Positions 1-5,635 of a DNA stretch of 17,924 nt are shown in pieces. The notes under the pieces were generated by a model. It had not been told where the DNA came from, did no database searches, and was given only the letters and a program-made list of their open reading frames with translations. Location of the stretch: assembly GCA_029098085.1 (NCBI GenBank), contig JAQXNQ010000393.1, forward strand, positions 1 to 17,924, given 5' to 3'. Source of the stretch: Oscillospiraceae bacterium (GTDB lineage: Bacteria; Bacillota; Clostridia; Oscillospirales; Ruminococcaceae). Within the stretch, counting starts at the first letter, position 1. Every line of letters starts with the position of its first letter. The position numbers were made by a program, and so were the translations under genes.

Positions 1-384
1 CAGTTCATGCTGAGCCGGGACTTCTCGGGGGAACCCGCCGGCAAGTATGAGATCGACGGCAAGGAGGTCTACGCCACCATCTACGATCTGACCGATCTGC
101 CCGCCGAGAAGGAGCGCTACGAGTACCACCGCAGCTACGCCGACATCCAGCTGGTGCTGGCGGGCGGCGAGCGGATGCTGGACACCGCGCTGGCAAACTG
201 CGCCCCCATGGGTGAGTACAACGACCAGAAGGACATTGGCTACTGCACCGCCGAAACCGGTGTCGAGCTGCTGTTCAGAGCCGGCGACTTTGCCGTCTTC
301 TTCCCCCAGGACGCCCATATGCCCGGCTGCCGTCACCCCGAGGGCGGCGACTCCAAAAAGATGGTCATCAAGGTGAAGCTGTAA
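1..384 (+). CDS. YhcH/YjgK/YiaL family protein (EbgC-like), 5' truncated
   Basis: The reading frame is open from base 1 and ends at TAA 382-384, giving 127 visible residues. Family members are usually about 150 residues, so some 20-25 N-terminal residues lie outside the window and the ATG at base 7 is internal. Recognisable family features are the YEYHRSYADIQLVL stretch, the GxE-type turn after it, and a late FFPQDAHMPG block that carries a conserved histidine in the cupin-like barrel. Members (YhcH, YiaL, EbgC) are small cytoplasmic barrel proteins found with sialic acid, galactoside and other sugar genes; several are sugar anomerases or enzyme subunits. The exact substrate cannot be read here because the upstream neighbours are missing. 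A strong terminator follows within 35 bases, so this is the last gene of its transcript. Confidence 0.85.
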   Translation, partial: QFMLSRDFSGEPAGKYEIDGKEVYATIYDLTDLPAEKERYEYHRSYADIQLVLAGGERMLDTALANCAPMGEYNDQKDIGYCTAETGVELLFRAGDFAVFFPQDAHMPGCRHPEGGDSKKMVIKVKL

Positions 385-416
385 AAGCGGATCGTCAAAA
401 GCCGAAAACAGAGAAG

Positions 417-445
417 GGAGCGGGCAAAGATGTCCGCTCCTTTTT
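417..445 (+). terminator. Rho-independent terminator of the YhcH-family gene
   Basis: A perfect 7-bp stem, GGAGCGG (417-423) with CCGCTCC (434-440), closes a 10-base loop and is followed by five T. It sits 33 bases after the stop codon on the same strand. Confidence 0.85.
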
Positions 446-450
446 AGTTA

Positions 451-476
451 AGTGGAGAATGAAGAGTTAAGGGCGG
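451..476 (+). repeat. Fragment resembling one arm of the MITE at 12101
   Basis: The stretch begins AGTGGAGAATGAAGAG and runs into GTTAAGG. It resembles the left arm of the inverted-repeat element at 12101-12132, which is built from AGTGAA units and ends GTTAAGG. No matching right arm is visible nearby, so this would be a degenerate or solo arm. The similarity is short and imperfect. Confidence 0.3.
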
Positions 477-481
477 AAAAA

Positions 482-500
482 CCCGCTTCTTTTTTGCGGG
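482..500. other. Small hairpin upstream of the ECF promoter
   Basis: CCCGC (482-486) pairs with GCGGG (496-500) around a T-rich loop. It lies just upstream of the ECF-type promoter. It lacks a T-run after the stem, so it is not a convincing terminator on the plus strand. Confidence 0.3.
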
Positions 501-503
501 AAG

Positions 504-530
504 TGAACTTTTCGTCCTTTTGAATCGTCT
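504..530 (+). promoter_or_regulatory. ECF-type promoter (GAAC - 17 bases - CGTC)
   Basis: TGAACTT at 504-510 and CGTCT at 526-530 leave 17 bases between GAAC and CGTC. This matches the general GAAC/CGTC pattern recognised by ECF sigma factors. The predicted start of transcription is about 535-540, immediately before the AAAGGAGGTG ribosome site. Its position right in front of an ECF sigma gene suggests autoregulation (inference). Confidence 0.65.
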
Positions 531-554
531 GTAAAGGTGAAAGGAGGTGAAGCG

Positions 555-1838
555 GTGCAAGCCTTTGAAACCCTGCTGGCTGCGCACCGGGGCGCGGTGG
601 AGCGCTATGTGAAGTTTCGGCTGCCCGCTGAGGCGGATGCTGACGATGTGATCCAGGAGGTATTCGTCACAGCTTACCGGAAATTCGGCCAGCTGAAGGA
701 TCCTGCTGCTTTTAAGAGCTGGATTCTGGCCATCGCCCGGAACCGCTGCAATGACTGGTTCCGGCAGCGCGCAAAGCATCCGGAGCTGCCGCTGGAGGAA
801 CTGCCGGAAACGGCACCCGCCCATCATCCGCCCAACCGGGTCATTGAAGCAGTGCAGCAGACGCTGGCTGCTCTGGAAAGCCGGCAGCGGCAAATCCTGC
901 AACTGTACTATTTCGCCGAGCTATCCCAGGCCGAAATCGCAAAGCGGCTGGACATTCCGGTCGGCACCGTCAAAAGCCGGCTTCACACCGCCCGGGAGCA
1001 GTTCCGGAAGCTCTACCCTTACCCACCAAAAGGAGGAAACACCATGCAGAAGATTCCCGACACATTGCCCGCGTATACCATTGAGCCCTCTTCCCTGCCG
1101 CCCTTCCCGATACGGTGGGAGGAGCTGATGGGGTGGTTTCTGGTACCGAAGCTGGGAGAATCCCTCAGCTGGGGCATCTACGACTACCCCTCCCGCAGAT
1201 GCAGCTGCCTGTTTGAGATGGCCGTCACCGGCAAGGCACGGGTACACGGCATCGAAGGAGTGGAGATCACTGCGGTGGAGACGCCCTTTGACGGCTCACC
1301 GGAAAAGGACGTCATCGCCGCCAGAAAGCTGGAGCGGCGGTTCGTCGCCCAGCTGACCGACACCCACTGCCGGTATCTGGCCGCCTCCTATCGTGACGGC
1401 GACACGACAGCCTATATCACCTTTCTGGACGGAGAGCCTTTCACCAAAAACTGGGGCTTCGGAGAGAACAACTGCGGCAACGAGGTGCAGCTCGCGCCCA
1501 AGGGGGACATCCGGAGGGAGGGCAGCATCGTCACCACTGCAGACAAAGCCTTTCTGCTGGATGTAGTGGGACGGTACGTGGTCACCATCGGCGGCAGGTC
1601 ATACGACACCATCTGTGTCATGGACATCGAAACCTACGACGACGGCATGGCGACCGAGCAGTTCCTCGACCAGAGCGGCCGAACCGTCCTCTGGCGCAGA
1701 TTCAACCGCAATGACTGGAAAGCGCAGCAGTACGGCGGGCGTTGGACCGAGCTGCTGCCGGATATGGAGCGACTGACCGTCAACGGCGAGACCTATGTCC
1801 ACTGGTACGACTGCATCACCAGCCATATCTGCCGCTGA
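555..1838 (+). CDS. ECF sigma-70 factor fused to an uncharacterised C-terminal domain
   Basis: The start is taken as GTG 555, because AAAGGAGGTG (540-549) lies at the right distance. The in-frame GTG at 537 falls near the predicted transcription start. The 427-residue product has a sigma region 2 at about residues 8-72 (DADDVIQEVFVTAYRKF, SWILAIARNR) and a sigma region 4 helix-turn-helix at about 97-150 (LSQAEIAKRL, IPVGTVKSRLHTAR). From residue 164 onward comes about 264 residues with no domain I can name, apparently beta-rich, ending in a conserved-looking block (TICVMDIETYDDG, VLWRRFNRNDW, YVHWYDC). ECF factors are normally 160-200 residues, so this is more than twice the usual length. Residue 164 is a methionine preceded by its own strong ribosome site, so a separate C-terminal product is possible. 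The extension may be a sensory or anti-sigma-like module fused to the sigma factor; that is inference. No membrane segment is evident, so the signal would be cytoplasmic. Confidence 0.85.
   Translation: MQAFETLLAAHRGAVERYVKFRLPAEADADDVIQEVFVTAYRKFGQLKDPAAFKSWILAIARNRCNDWFRQRAKHPELPLEELPETAPAHHPPNRVIEAVQQTLAALESRQRQILQLYYFAELSQAEIAKRLDIPVGTVKSRLHTAREQFRKLYPYPPKGGNTMQKIPDTLPAYTIEPSSLPPFPIRWEELMGWFLVPKLGESLSWGIYDYPSRRCSCLFEMAVTGKARVHGIEGVEITAVETPFDGSPEKDVIAARKLERRFVAQLTDTHCRYLAASYRDGDTTAYITFLDGEPFTKNWGFGENNCGNEVQLAPKGDIRREGSIVTTADKAFLLDVVGRYVVTIGGRSYDTICVMDIETYDDGMATEQFLDQSGRTVLWRRFNRNDWKAQQYGGRWTELLPDMERLTVNGETYVHWYDCITSHICR
1028..1046 (+). promoter_or_regulatory. Internal ribosome binding site and ATG within the ECF fusion gene
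   Basis: AAAAGGAGG at 1028-1036 is followed after 7 bases by ATG 1044-1046, in the same frame as the sigma factor and with no stop codon between them. The spacing is ideal for initiation. A free C-terminal domain of 264 residues could be made besides the full fusion. Confidence 0.6.
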
Positions 1839-1880
1839 AACAAACGAAAAGCCCGGCCGGAGTTTCCTCCGGTCGGGCTC
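1836..1880 (-). terminator. Terminator of the zinc-ribbon gene, possibly bidirectional
   Basis: A 13-bp stem (1850-1862 with 1867-1879, one G-T pair) closes a four-base loop. Read on the minus strand it is followed by TTTTCGTTTGTTTC, a good U-rich tail, and it lies 16 bases after the zinc-ribbon stop. On the plus strand it follows the ECF fusion gene but has no T-run, so termination in that direction would be weaker. Confidence 0.8.
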
Positions 1881-1895
1881 TGATCGTCGCTGAGA

Positions 1896-2177
1896 TTATT
1901 CGGCCTTCATCTTCGCGAAGCACTCGCTGCAGTAAACAGGGCGATCTTCACGGGGTCTGAAGGGAACACGGGCTTCCTTGCCGCAGGAAGCGCAGATAGC
2001 GGTGAACATCTCTCTCTGGGGCTTGGCAGCGCCGCCGTTCTTACGGGCGTTGCGGCAGTCTCTGCATCTCTGGGGCTTGTTCTCAAAGCCTCTTTCAGCG
2101 TAGAACTCCTGCTCACCGGCGGTGAAAACGAATTCCTGGCCGCAGTCTTTGCATACTAACGTTTCATCCTGATACAT
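1896..2177 (-). CDS. Double zinc-ribbon protein (zf-trcl type)
   Basis: A 93-residue protein starting at ATG 2177 with GAGGT upstream. It carries four CxxC pairs: C9/C12, C38/C41, C62/C65 and C83/C86, which would form two zinc ribbons. The N-terminal half (LVCKDCGQEFVFTAGEQEFY, PQRCRDCR) matches the probable zinc-ribbon family zf-trcl. The second half (CASCGKEARVPFRP, PVYCSECF) is the companion C-terminal ribbon often found with it. Such proteins are common in Clostridia and have no established function; nucleic-acid binding is a reasonable guess from the fold and basic linker (RNARKNGG). It sits downstream of a SigH-like sigma gene, separated by a terminator and a tRNA-like element. No clear sigma-A promoter was seen directly upstream. 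Confidence 0.85.
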   Translation of the reverse strand: MYQDETLVCKDCGQEFVFTAGEQEFYAERGFENKPQRCRDCRNARKNGGAAKPQREMFTAICASCGKEARVPFRPREDRPVYCSECFAKMKAE

Positions 2178-2216
2178 GTTCCATACCTCGCTTGGTTAAA
2201 AATGAAATGGTTTGTT

Positions 2217-2283
2217 TGCCCGCAGACGGACTCGCACCGTCACCTTTACTGACGCAACGCTCTGGCGATTAAGCTATATGGGC
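2217..2283 (-). ncRNA. tRNA-like element lacking an anticodon arm
   Basis: On the minus strand, 67 bases fold partly like a tRNA. The acceptor stem has GCCC pairing with GGGC plus an A-T, a wobble pair and one mismatch. The two-base TA linker is followed by a D arm (GCTT/GAGC with an 8-base loop). The T arm GACGG-TGCGAGT-CCGTC has a perfect 5-bp stem. The segment between D and T arms is six bases too short and forms no anticodon stem. The D loop lacks the usual GG and the T loop has G where T55 is expected. CCA is not encoded. An alternative hairpin CGTCA-GTAAAGG-TGACG would compete with the T arm. It may be a decayed tRNA or a structured leader of the zinc-ribbon gene 40 bases downstream. 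Confidence 0.4.
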
Positions 2284-2287
2284 ACCA

Positions 2288-2313
2288 CAAAGGACAAAGA
2301 CGGTCACCCGTCT
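2288..2313 (-). terminator. Terminator of the SigH-like gene
   Basis: On the minus strand AGACGG-GTGA-CCGTCT (2313 down to 2298) is a 6-bp stem with a tetraloop, followed by TTTGTCCTTTG. It begins 9 bases after the stop codon of the sigma gene. Confidence 0.7.
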
Positions 2314-2321
2314 GGCGGCGC

Positions 2322-2906
2322 TTACGGCCGCGCAATGGTCTTCAATTTCTTTCGGACCCTCTGCAGAGCATTATCAACCGATTTCGGCGAAATATGGAGT
2401 GTATCAGCGATCGTTTGATAATCGAATCCGCCAAGGTGTGCAAAGAAAACCTTCCGTTCCAAGGGGGAAAGAAGCTCATCCATGCGCCTGCGCAGCGTTT
2501 CCAGCCATTCCTGGGAAAGAAAGGCCTGCTCGGGAGTGGGCTCCGAAGAGAGCGCGCTGTCTGCGATCTCATCCAGAGAAACACTTTCCGACAAAAGCCG
2601 CGCCTTATCCGTCCGGGCTTTGTCCAACGCCTTTTGTACCCGGTTCTGGATGCATACCTGCGCATAGGTCCGGAAGGACGCACCTTTGGCGGGATCGAAG
2701 CTTGCGATGGCGTCCAGAAGGCCGATACAGCCCTCCTGCGCCAGATCGTCAAAATCTAGAATCCCACAATGTCGATAAGCGATCCGGTTGATCAGTGAGA
2801 GATAACGGGAAATGAGAACGGCCTCGGCTTTTCCCTCTGTCCGACTGAGCTCTGCCAGCTCTTCATCGGTCAGCGCAGACAAATCCGCCGGAGGTGTATC
2901 CATCAT
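2322..2906 (-). CDS. SigH-like sigma-70 family factor
   Basis: The open frame reaches a GTG at 2918, but ATG 2906 is preferred. GGTGAG lies at good distance before it, while the GTG overlaps that site. The product is about 194 residues. Region 2 (DFDDLAQEGCIGLLDAIASFDP, ASFRTYAQVCIQNRV) and region 4 (LSPLERKVF, YQTIADTLHISPKSVDNALQRVRKKL) are both clear. The KSVDNALQRVRKKL ending is very like Bacillus and Clostridium SigH, the early sporulation and stress sigma factor, which is about 210-218 residues. The rest is more divergent, so a SigH-related paralogue is as likely as SigH itself. Translation elongation or tRNA genes that often neighbour sigH are absent here, which weakens a direct orthologue call. 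It has its own sigma-A promoter and terminator, so it is monocistronic. Confidence 0.75.
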   Translation of the reverse strand: MMDTPPADLSALTDEELAELSRTEGKAEAVLISRYLSLINRIAYRHCGILDFDDLAQEGCIGLLDAIASFDPAKGASFRTYAQVCIQNRVQKALDKARTDKARLLSESVSLDEIADSALSSEPTPEQAFLSQEWLETLRRRMDELLSPLERKVFFAHLGGFDYQTIADTLHISPKSVDNALQRVRKKLKTIARP

Positions 2907-2941
2907 GTCATATCTCACCCAACCTTTTTACGCTTATACAT

Positions 2942-2970
2942 ATGATACCGTATCCGGGCCGAAATGTCAA
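2942..2970 (-). promoter_or_regulatory. Sigma-A promoter of the SigH-like gene
   Basis: On the minus strand TTGACA (2970-2965), a 17-base spacer and TATCAT (2947-2942) form a near-consensus promoter. It lies about 36 bases upstream of the preferred ATG. Confidence 0.85.
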
Positions 2971-3098
2971 GCTTTTTCCATTATCTTTTTTACTTTTTGC
3001 AAAAAATCATGGCTTTTTCCATCTGGAAATTCGATGGAAGAAACGAGATCCGGTTTCGCGCATACACTGAAGCATTCCCGACCAAAGGAGGAAGCTTC

Positions 3099-3596
3099 AT
3101 GACCCTTTCCGACCAGGTGCCCTTCTGCACCCTGCCGCGCCTTGTCCAGTCCTTTCCGCCCGATGCTCGGGCCAGCCTCATGGGAAGCAGCGCTGCTCCG
3201 GCCCTTTCCGGCGAAGTTCTCTTCTGGCAGACCGACCTCGGGGTTGTCTGTCAGGTCTGTTTTGCCGGGCTCCCCCGCCCCTCCAGGGGCTGCGGCTTTT
3301 TTGCCCTGCACATTCACAATGGCACAGCCTGTACCGGCGAGCCTGCTTTTGCCGACGCGCTGGGCCACTACAACCCCGGGGATCTTCCCCACCCCTGCCA
3401 CGCCGGGGATCTGCCGCCGGTCCTGGCGGTGGGACAGTGGGCCTACAGCGTGTTTCTGACCGACCGGTTTCACCTGCAGGAGGTGCTGGGCAAGGCGGTC
3501 ATCCTGCACGCCGGTGCGGATGACTTCACCAGTCAGCCCGCCGGAAACGCCGGTGAGCGGCTGGCCTGCGGGCTCATTGAAAAAGCCGCCCCATGA
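3099..3596 (+). CDS. Cu/Zn superoxide dismutase, short cytoplasmic form
   Basis: ATG 3099 is chosen because AAAGGAGG ends 8 bases before it; the frame is open further upstream but that region is A/T-rich promoter DNA. The product is 165 residues, near the usual length of the family. Metal ligands can be assigned by alignment to the family pattern: H71 and H73 (LHIHNG), bridging H90 (GHYNP), H98, H101 and D104 (HPCHAGDLP), and H137 (VILHAGADD). C78 and C157 match the conserved disulphide pair and R154 matches the active-site arginine (GNAGERLACGLI). It catalyses dismutation of superoxide to oxygen and hydrogen peroxide. Unusually, no signal peptide or lipobox precedes the domain, whereas most bacterial SodC are exported. 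The first 60 residues are less conserved. A terminator directly follows, so it is a single-gene unit. Confidence 0.88.
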   Translation: MTLSDQVPFCTLPRLVQSFPPDARASLMGSSAAPALSGEVLFWQTDLGVVCQVCFAGLPRPSRGCGFFALHIHNGTACTGEPAFADALGHYNPGDLPHPCHAGDLPPVLAVGQWAYSVFLTDRFHLQEVLGKAVILHAGADDFTSQPAGNAGERLACGLIEKAAP

Positions 3597-3600
3597 GCCG

Positions 3601-3634
3601 GCCCCCGCGTCCGACCTGCGGATGCGGGGGCTTT
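3601..3634 (+). terminator. Terminator of the superoxide dismutase gene
   Basis: GCCCCCGC (3601-3608) pairs perfectly with GCGGGGGC (3624-3631), with a further CCG/CGG inside, followed by TTT. It starts 4 bases after the stop codon. Confidence 0.75.
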
Positions 3635-3660
3635 CGGCTCTGTGCCGGAAAACGGGAAGG

Positions 3661-4470
3661 CTACTGATGGTCGCCGCCGCAGCCCTGATCGGCCATCCGG
3701 GGCGGGAAGAACTCGCTGACCGGGAAGCGGATCCGGCGGAACAGCTCGCAGGGATCGCTGGCCACTGCGGAAACGCACTCCTTCTCGGGCACGCTGTAAT
3801 CGTAGACCGGGATCATCATCTGCACATCCCGCTCCAGCGAAACAATCGAGAACAGGCCGATGGACACATACACATACTGATCCGCCGGGCAGGAGAGCAG
3901 CTCTCCGTCAAAGATACCGTTGATGGTGGGCGGAACCACCGTGCTGCCGTCCTCCGGCTTGGGACAGCCGGTCAGCTGCACCGACAGGCAGATGGGATCC
4001 ACCGTCTGTACCCGGGCAGTGGGCGCGTCAGAGGGCATCCGGCAGTCACAGATGTCCTCGGCGCAGTCCGACCGGAAGCTGCGGACATTGCCCTCCGCGC
4101 CGTACAGGATGACCTTTTTGCTGAAGATCGCCAGTCCCTGCACCACCGCCGGCGCGGCAGAGGCACAGCTGCAGGCGGTGTAGACATCCAGGGTCACCAG
4201 GAAATAGAAGGTCAGATCCACCGAGCAGAAGCCCTGATTAAAGGGCACGCTTTCCACATCCATGGCCACATGGATGACCTCCACCCTGCGGCATTTGACA
4301 TTCTGGGCGTTGTTGATCTGTGCCTGCCCGCACTGGGTGAAGTAGACCCGCAGATCCTCCAGACAGTCCTTGGACGAGCAGCTGTCGTACACCCGTCCCG
4401 TGTTGACGCTGACCGCTTCCTTGAAGCAGCCCGCACCGGAAGCGCCGCCATAAGTATTGTTCTCTGCCAT
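3661..4470 (-). CDS. Cysteine-rich conserved clostridial protein of unknown function
   Basis: A 269-residue protein from ATG 4470, with AAGGAGG (4478-4484) in front. I recognise it as a widespread but unnamed clostridial family. Landmarks are a CFKEAVSVNTGRVYDSC start, then SKDCLEDLRVYF, a KVILYGAEGNVRSFRS block, DPICLSVQLTGC, and a SVPEKECVSAVASDPCELF motif near the end. The charged C-terminus ends GCGGDHQ. It has about 18 cysteines, many in conserved-looking positions, but no signal peptide and no membrane segment. Spore-coat or cysteine-crosslinked structural roles are possible: the upstream CATAnnnT element would fit a mother-cell sigma factor. That is inference and no enzymatic motif is visible. 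It is convergent with the superoxide dismutase gene. Confidence 0.75.
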   Translation of the reverse strand: MAENNTYGGASGAGCFKEAVSVNTGRVYDSCSSKDCLEDLRVYFTQCGQAQINNAQNVKCRRVEVIHVAMDVESVPFNQGFCSVDLTFYFLVTLDVYTACSCASAAPAVVQGLAIFSKKVILYGAEGNVRSFRSDCAEDICDCRMPSDAPTARVQTVDPICLSVQLTGCPKPEDGSTVVPPTINGIFDGELLSCPADQYVYVSIGLFSIVSLERDVQMMIPVYDYSVPEKECVSAVASDPCELFRRIRFPVSEFFPPRMADQGCGGDHQ

Positions 4471-4714
4471 ATCAAATCCTCCTTGTGGGCTTTTGTACTA
4501 CATACTATGAGGAAATCCGGAAAAGGTGCGCCGATTTTGAAAAAAACGCCCCTGCCCCGCCGAAAACCGCCTGAGCGCCCGGCCGGACCGACTCGCGGCC
4601 GGGACTGCGCCCTTTTGACCGGCAGGTAAAATTTTTCCGGAAAAAGTGAAACATTTCCCCCTGCTGAAGCGTATAGATTATGGATACAGTTTTTGGAGCA
4701 AAGAAAAATGCCTC
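4471..4714. other. Intergenic region between divergent genes (first part)
   Basis: No open frame with a ribosome site was found. CCCGGCCG (4578-4585) pairs with CGGCCGGG (4596-4603), followed on the plus strand by ACTGCGCCCTTTT, a terminator-like hairpin with no gene upstream to serve. A perfect 14-base palindrome TTTTTCCGGAAAAA lies at 4632-4645. The remainder is featureless to the eye. Confidence 0.5.
4493..4526 (-). promoter_or_regulatory. Possible SigK/SigE-type promoter of the cysteine-rich gene
   Basis: On the minus strand CATAGTAT (4509-4502) matches the CATAnnnT -10 of mother-cell sporulation sigma factors. About 15 bases upstream is CACC, similar to the AC core of the SigK -35. No sigma-A -35 is present at the right distance. 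The predicted start leaves a leader of about 25 bases to the ATG. TAGTATG and TAGTACA also form a tandem half-site just downstream. Confidence 0.35.
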
Positions 4715-4743
4715 TTGACAGTCCGAAATAAGACTGCTATACT
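4715..4743 (+). promoter_or_regulatory. Sigma-A promoter of the ABC exporter operon
   Basis: TTGACA (4715-4720), 17 bases, then TATACT (4738-4743). Transcription should start at about 4750, giving a leader of about 75 bases before the ATP-binding gene. Confidence 0.9.
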
Positions 4744-4754
4744 CTAGGTGTGAA

Positions 4755-4784
4755 TTGTACTAAACAAAATAGTACAGTTAGTAC
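4755..4784. promoter_or_regulatory. Operator-like inverted repeat just downstream of the ABC promoter
   Basis: TGTACTA (4756-4762) and TAGTACA (4770-4776) are perfect 7-bp inverted repeats separated by 7 bases, and a third half-site TTAGTAC follows at 4778-4784. Being at the transcription start, a bound repressor would block the operon. The size and symmetry suit a dimeric TetR, MarR or GntR type regulator; none is encoded in the window. Confidence 0.6.
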
Positions 4785-4824
4785 GCATAAACCACACGGA
4801 TGCAAAGGAGGGAGGCCGTTTCAC

Positions 4825-5634
4825 ATGAGCCTCATTGAAGTAAAGGATCTGCGGAAGGTGTACCGCATCGATCAGGAACGGGTGGTGGCCCTGAGCCGGA
4901 TCAACCTTTCCATTGAGGAAGGGCAGGTCTGCTGCATTCTGGGCACCTCGGGCAGCGGCAAGTCCACCCTGCTGAACATCATGGCCGGGCTGGAAAAGCC
5001 CACCAAAGGCCAGGTGCTCATCGACGGCAGCGACATCACCGCCATGAGCGAGCGGCAGCTGGCCCTGTTCCGGCAAAAAAACATTGGCTTCATCTTCCAG
5101 TCCTACAACCTGATGCCCACCCAGACCGCTGTGGAAAATGTGGCCATGCCTCTGATGTTCCGGGGCATCGACAAAAAGACCCGCGTCCGGGAGGCGCGGA
5201 AGATGCTCAAGGCGGTGGGACTGGGTCAGCGGATGAAGCACAAGCCCACCCAGATGTCCGGCGGCCAGCAGCAGCGGGTCGGCATCGCCCGGGCCTTCGT
5301 GGCGAAGCCGAAAATCGTCTTTGCCGACGAGCCCACCGGCAACCTGGACAGCCACACCACCCTGGAGGTCATGGAAATGATCGTCCGGATGGCCAGAACC
5401 CACGGGGAAACCCTGATTCTGGTCACCCACGATCAGGAGATCGCCCGGTACGCCGACCGGATCGTCCGGCTGGTGGACGGCGCCATCATCAGCGACACCC
5501 CCAATCAATCCCTGATTCCCGCGGGAGAGCCGGAGCAGCCCTCCGAAAAGGAAGCCCCCGATCAGCCGGAGCAGACCGCAGCTCCATCCGCATCATCTGA
5601 TCCGGAAGACAATCTGACAACAGGAGAGAAATGA
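4825..5634 (+). CDS. ABC transporter ATP-binding protein (MacB/LolD type)
   Basis: ATG 4825 is used because AAAGGAGGGAGG lies upstream; the frame runs back to 4750 but that part covers the operator. The 269-residue protein has Walker A GTSGSGKST (40-48), Q-loop Q92, signature MSGGQQQR (144-151), Walker B IVFADEP (164-170) and H-loop H202. SYNLMPTQTAVENVAMPL and ADEPTGNLDS are typical of the MacB/LolD/FtsE branch, which powers lipoprotein, peptide or antimicrobial export and mechanotransmission rather than import. The last 40 residues form a proline- and acid-rich tail beyond the domain, which is unusual. The gene ends one base before the next ATG (TGATATG), so translation of the two is tightly linked. 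The partner permease is two genes downstream. Confidence 0.93.
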   Translation: MSLIEVKDLRKVYRIDQERVVALSRINLSIEEGQVCCILGTSGSGKSTLLNIMAGLEKPTKGQVLIDGSDITAMSERQLALFRQKNIGFIFQSYNLMPTQTAVENVAMPLMFRGIDKKTRVREARKMLKAVGLGQRMKHKPTQMSGGQQQRVGIARAFVAKPKIVFADEPTGNLDSHTTLEVMEMIVRMARTHGETLILVTHDQEIARYADRIVRLVDGAIISDTPNQSLIPAGEPEQPSEKEAPDQPEQTAAPSASSDPEDNLTTGEK

Positions 5635-5635
5635 T

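Noticed and set aside
537..554. GTG 537 as the start of the ECF fusion gene
   Set aside because: The ribosome site AAAGGAGGTG lies after this codon and the predicted transcription start falls on it. GTG 555 is favoured.
2217..2283. A normal, functional tRNA gene
   Set aside because: No anticodon stem can be formed, the middle is six bases too short, and conserved D- and T-loop bases are changed. It is kept only as a tRNA-like element.
4578..4614. Terminator on the plus strand
   Set aside because: The stem is strong and a TTTT follows, but no gene reads into it from upstream on the plus strand, so its role is unclear.
3514..4629. Plus-strand frame of about 371 codons over the cysteine-rich gene
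   Set aside because: It lies opposite a better-supported gene with a ribosome site and recognisable conserved blocks.
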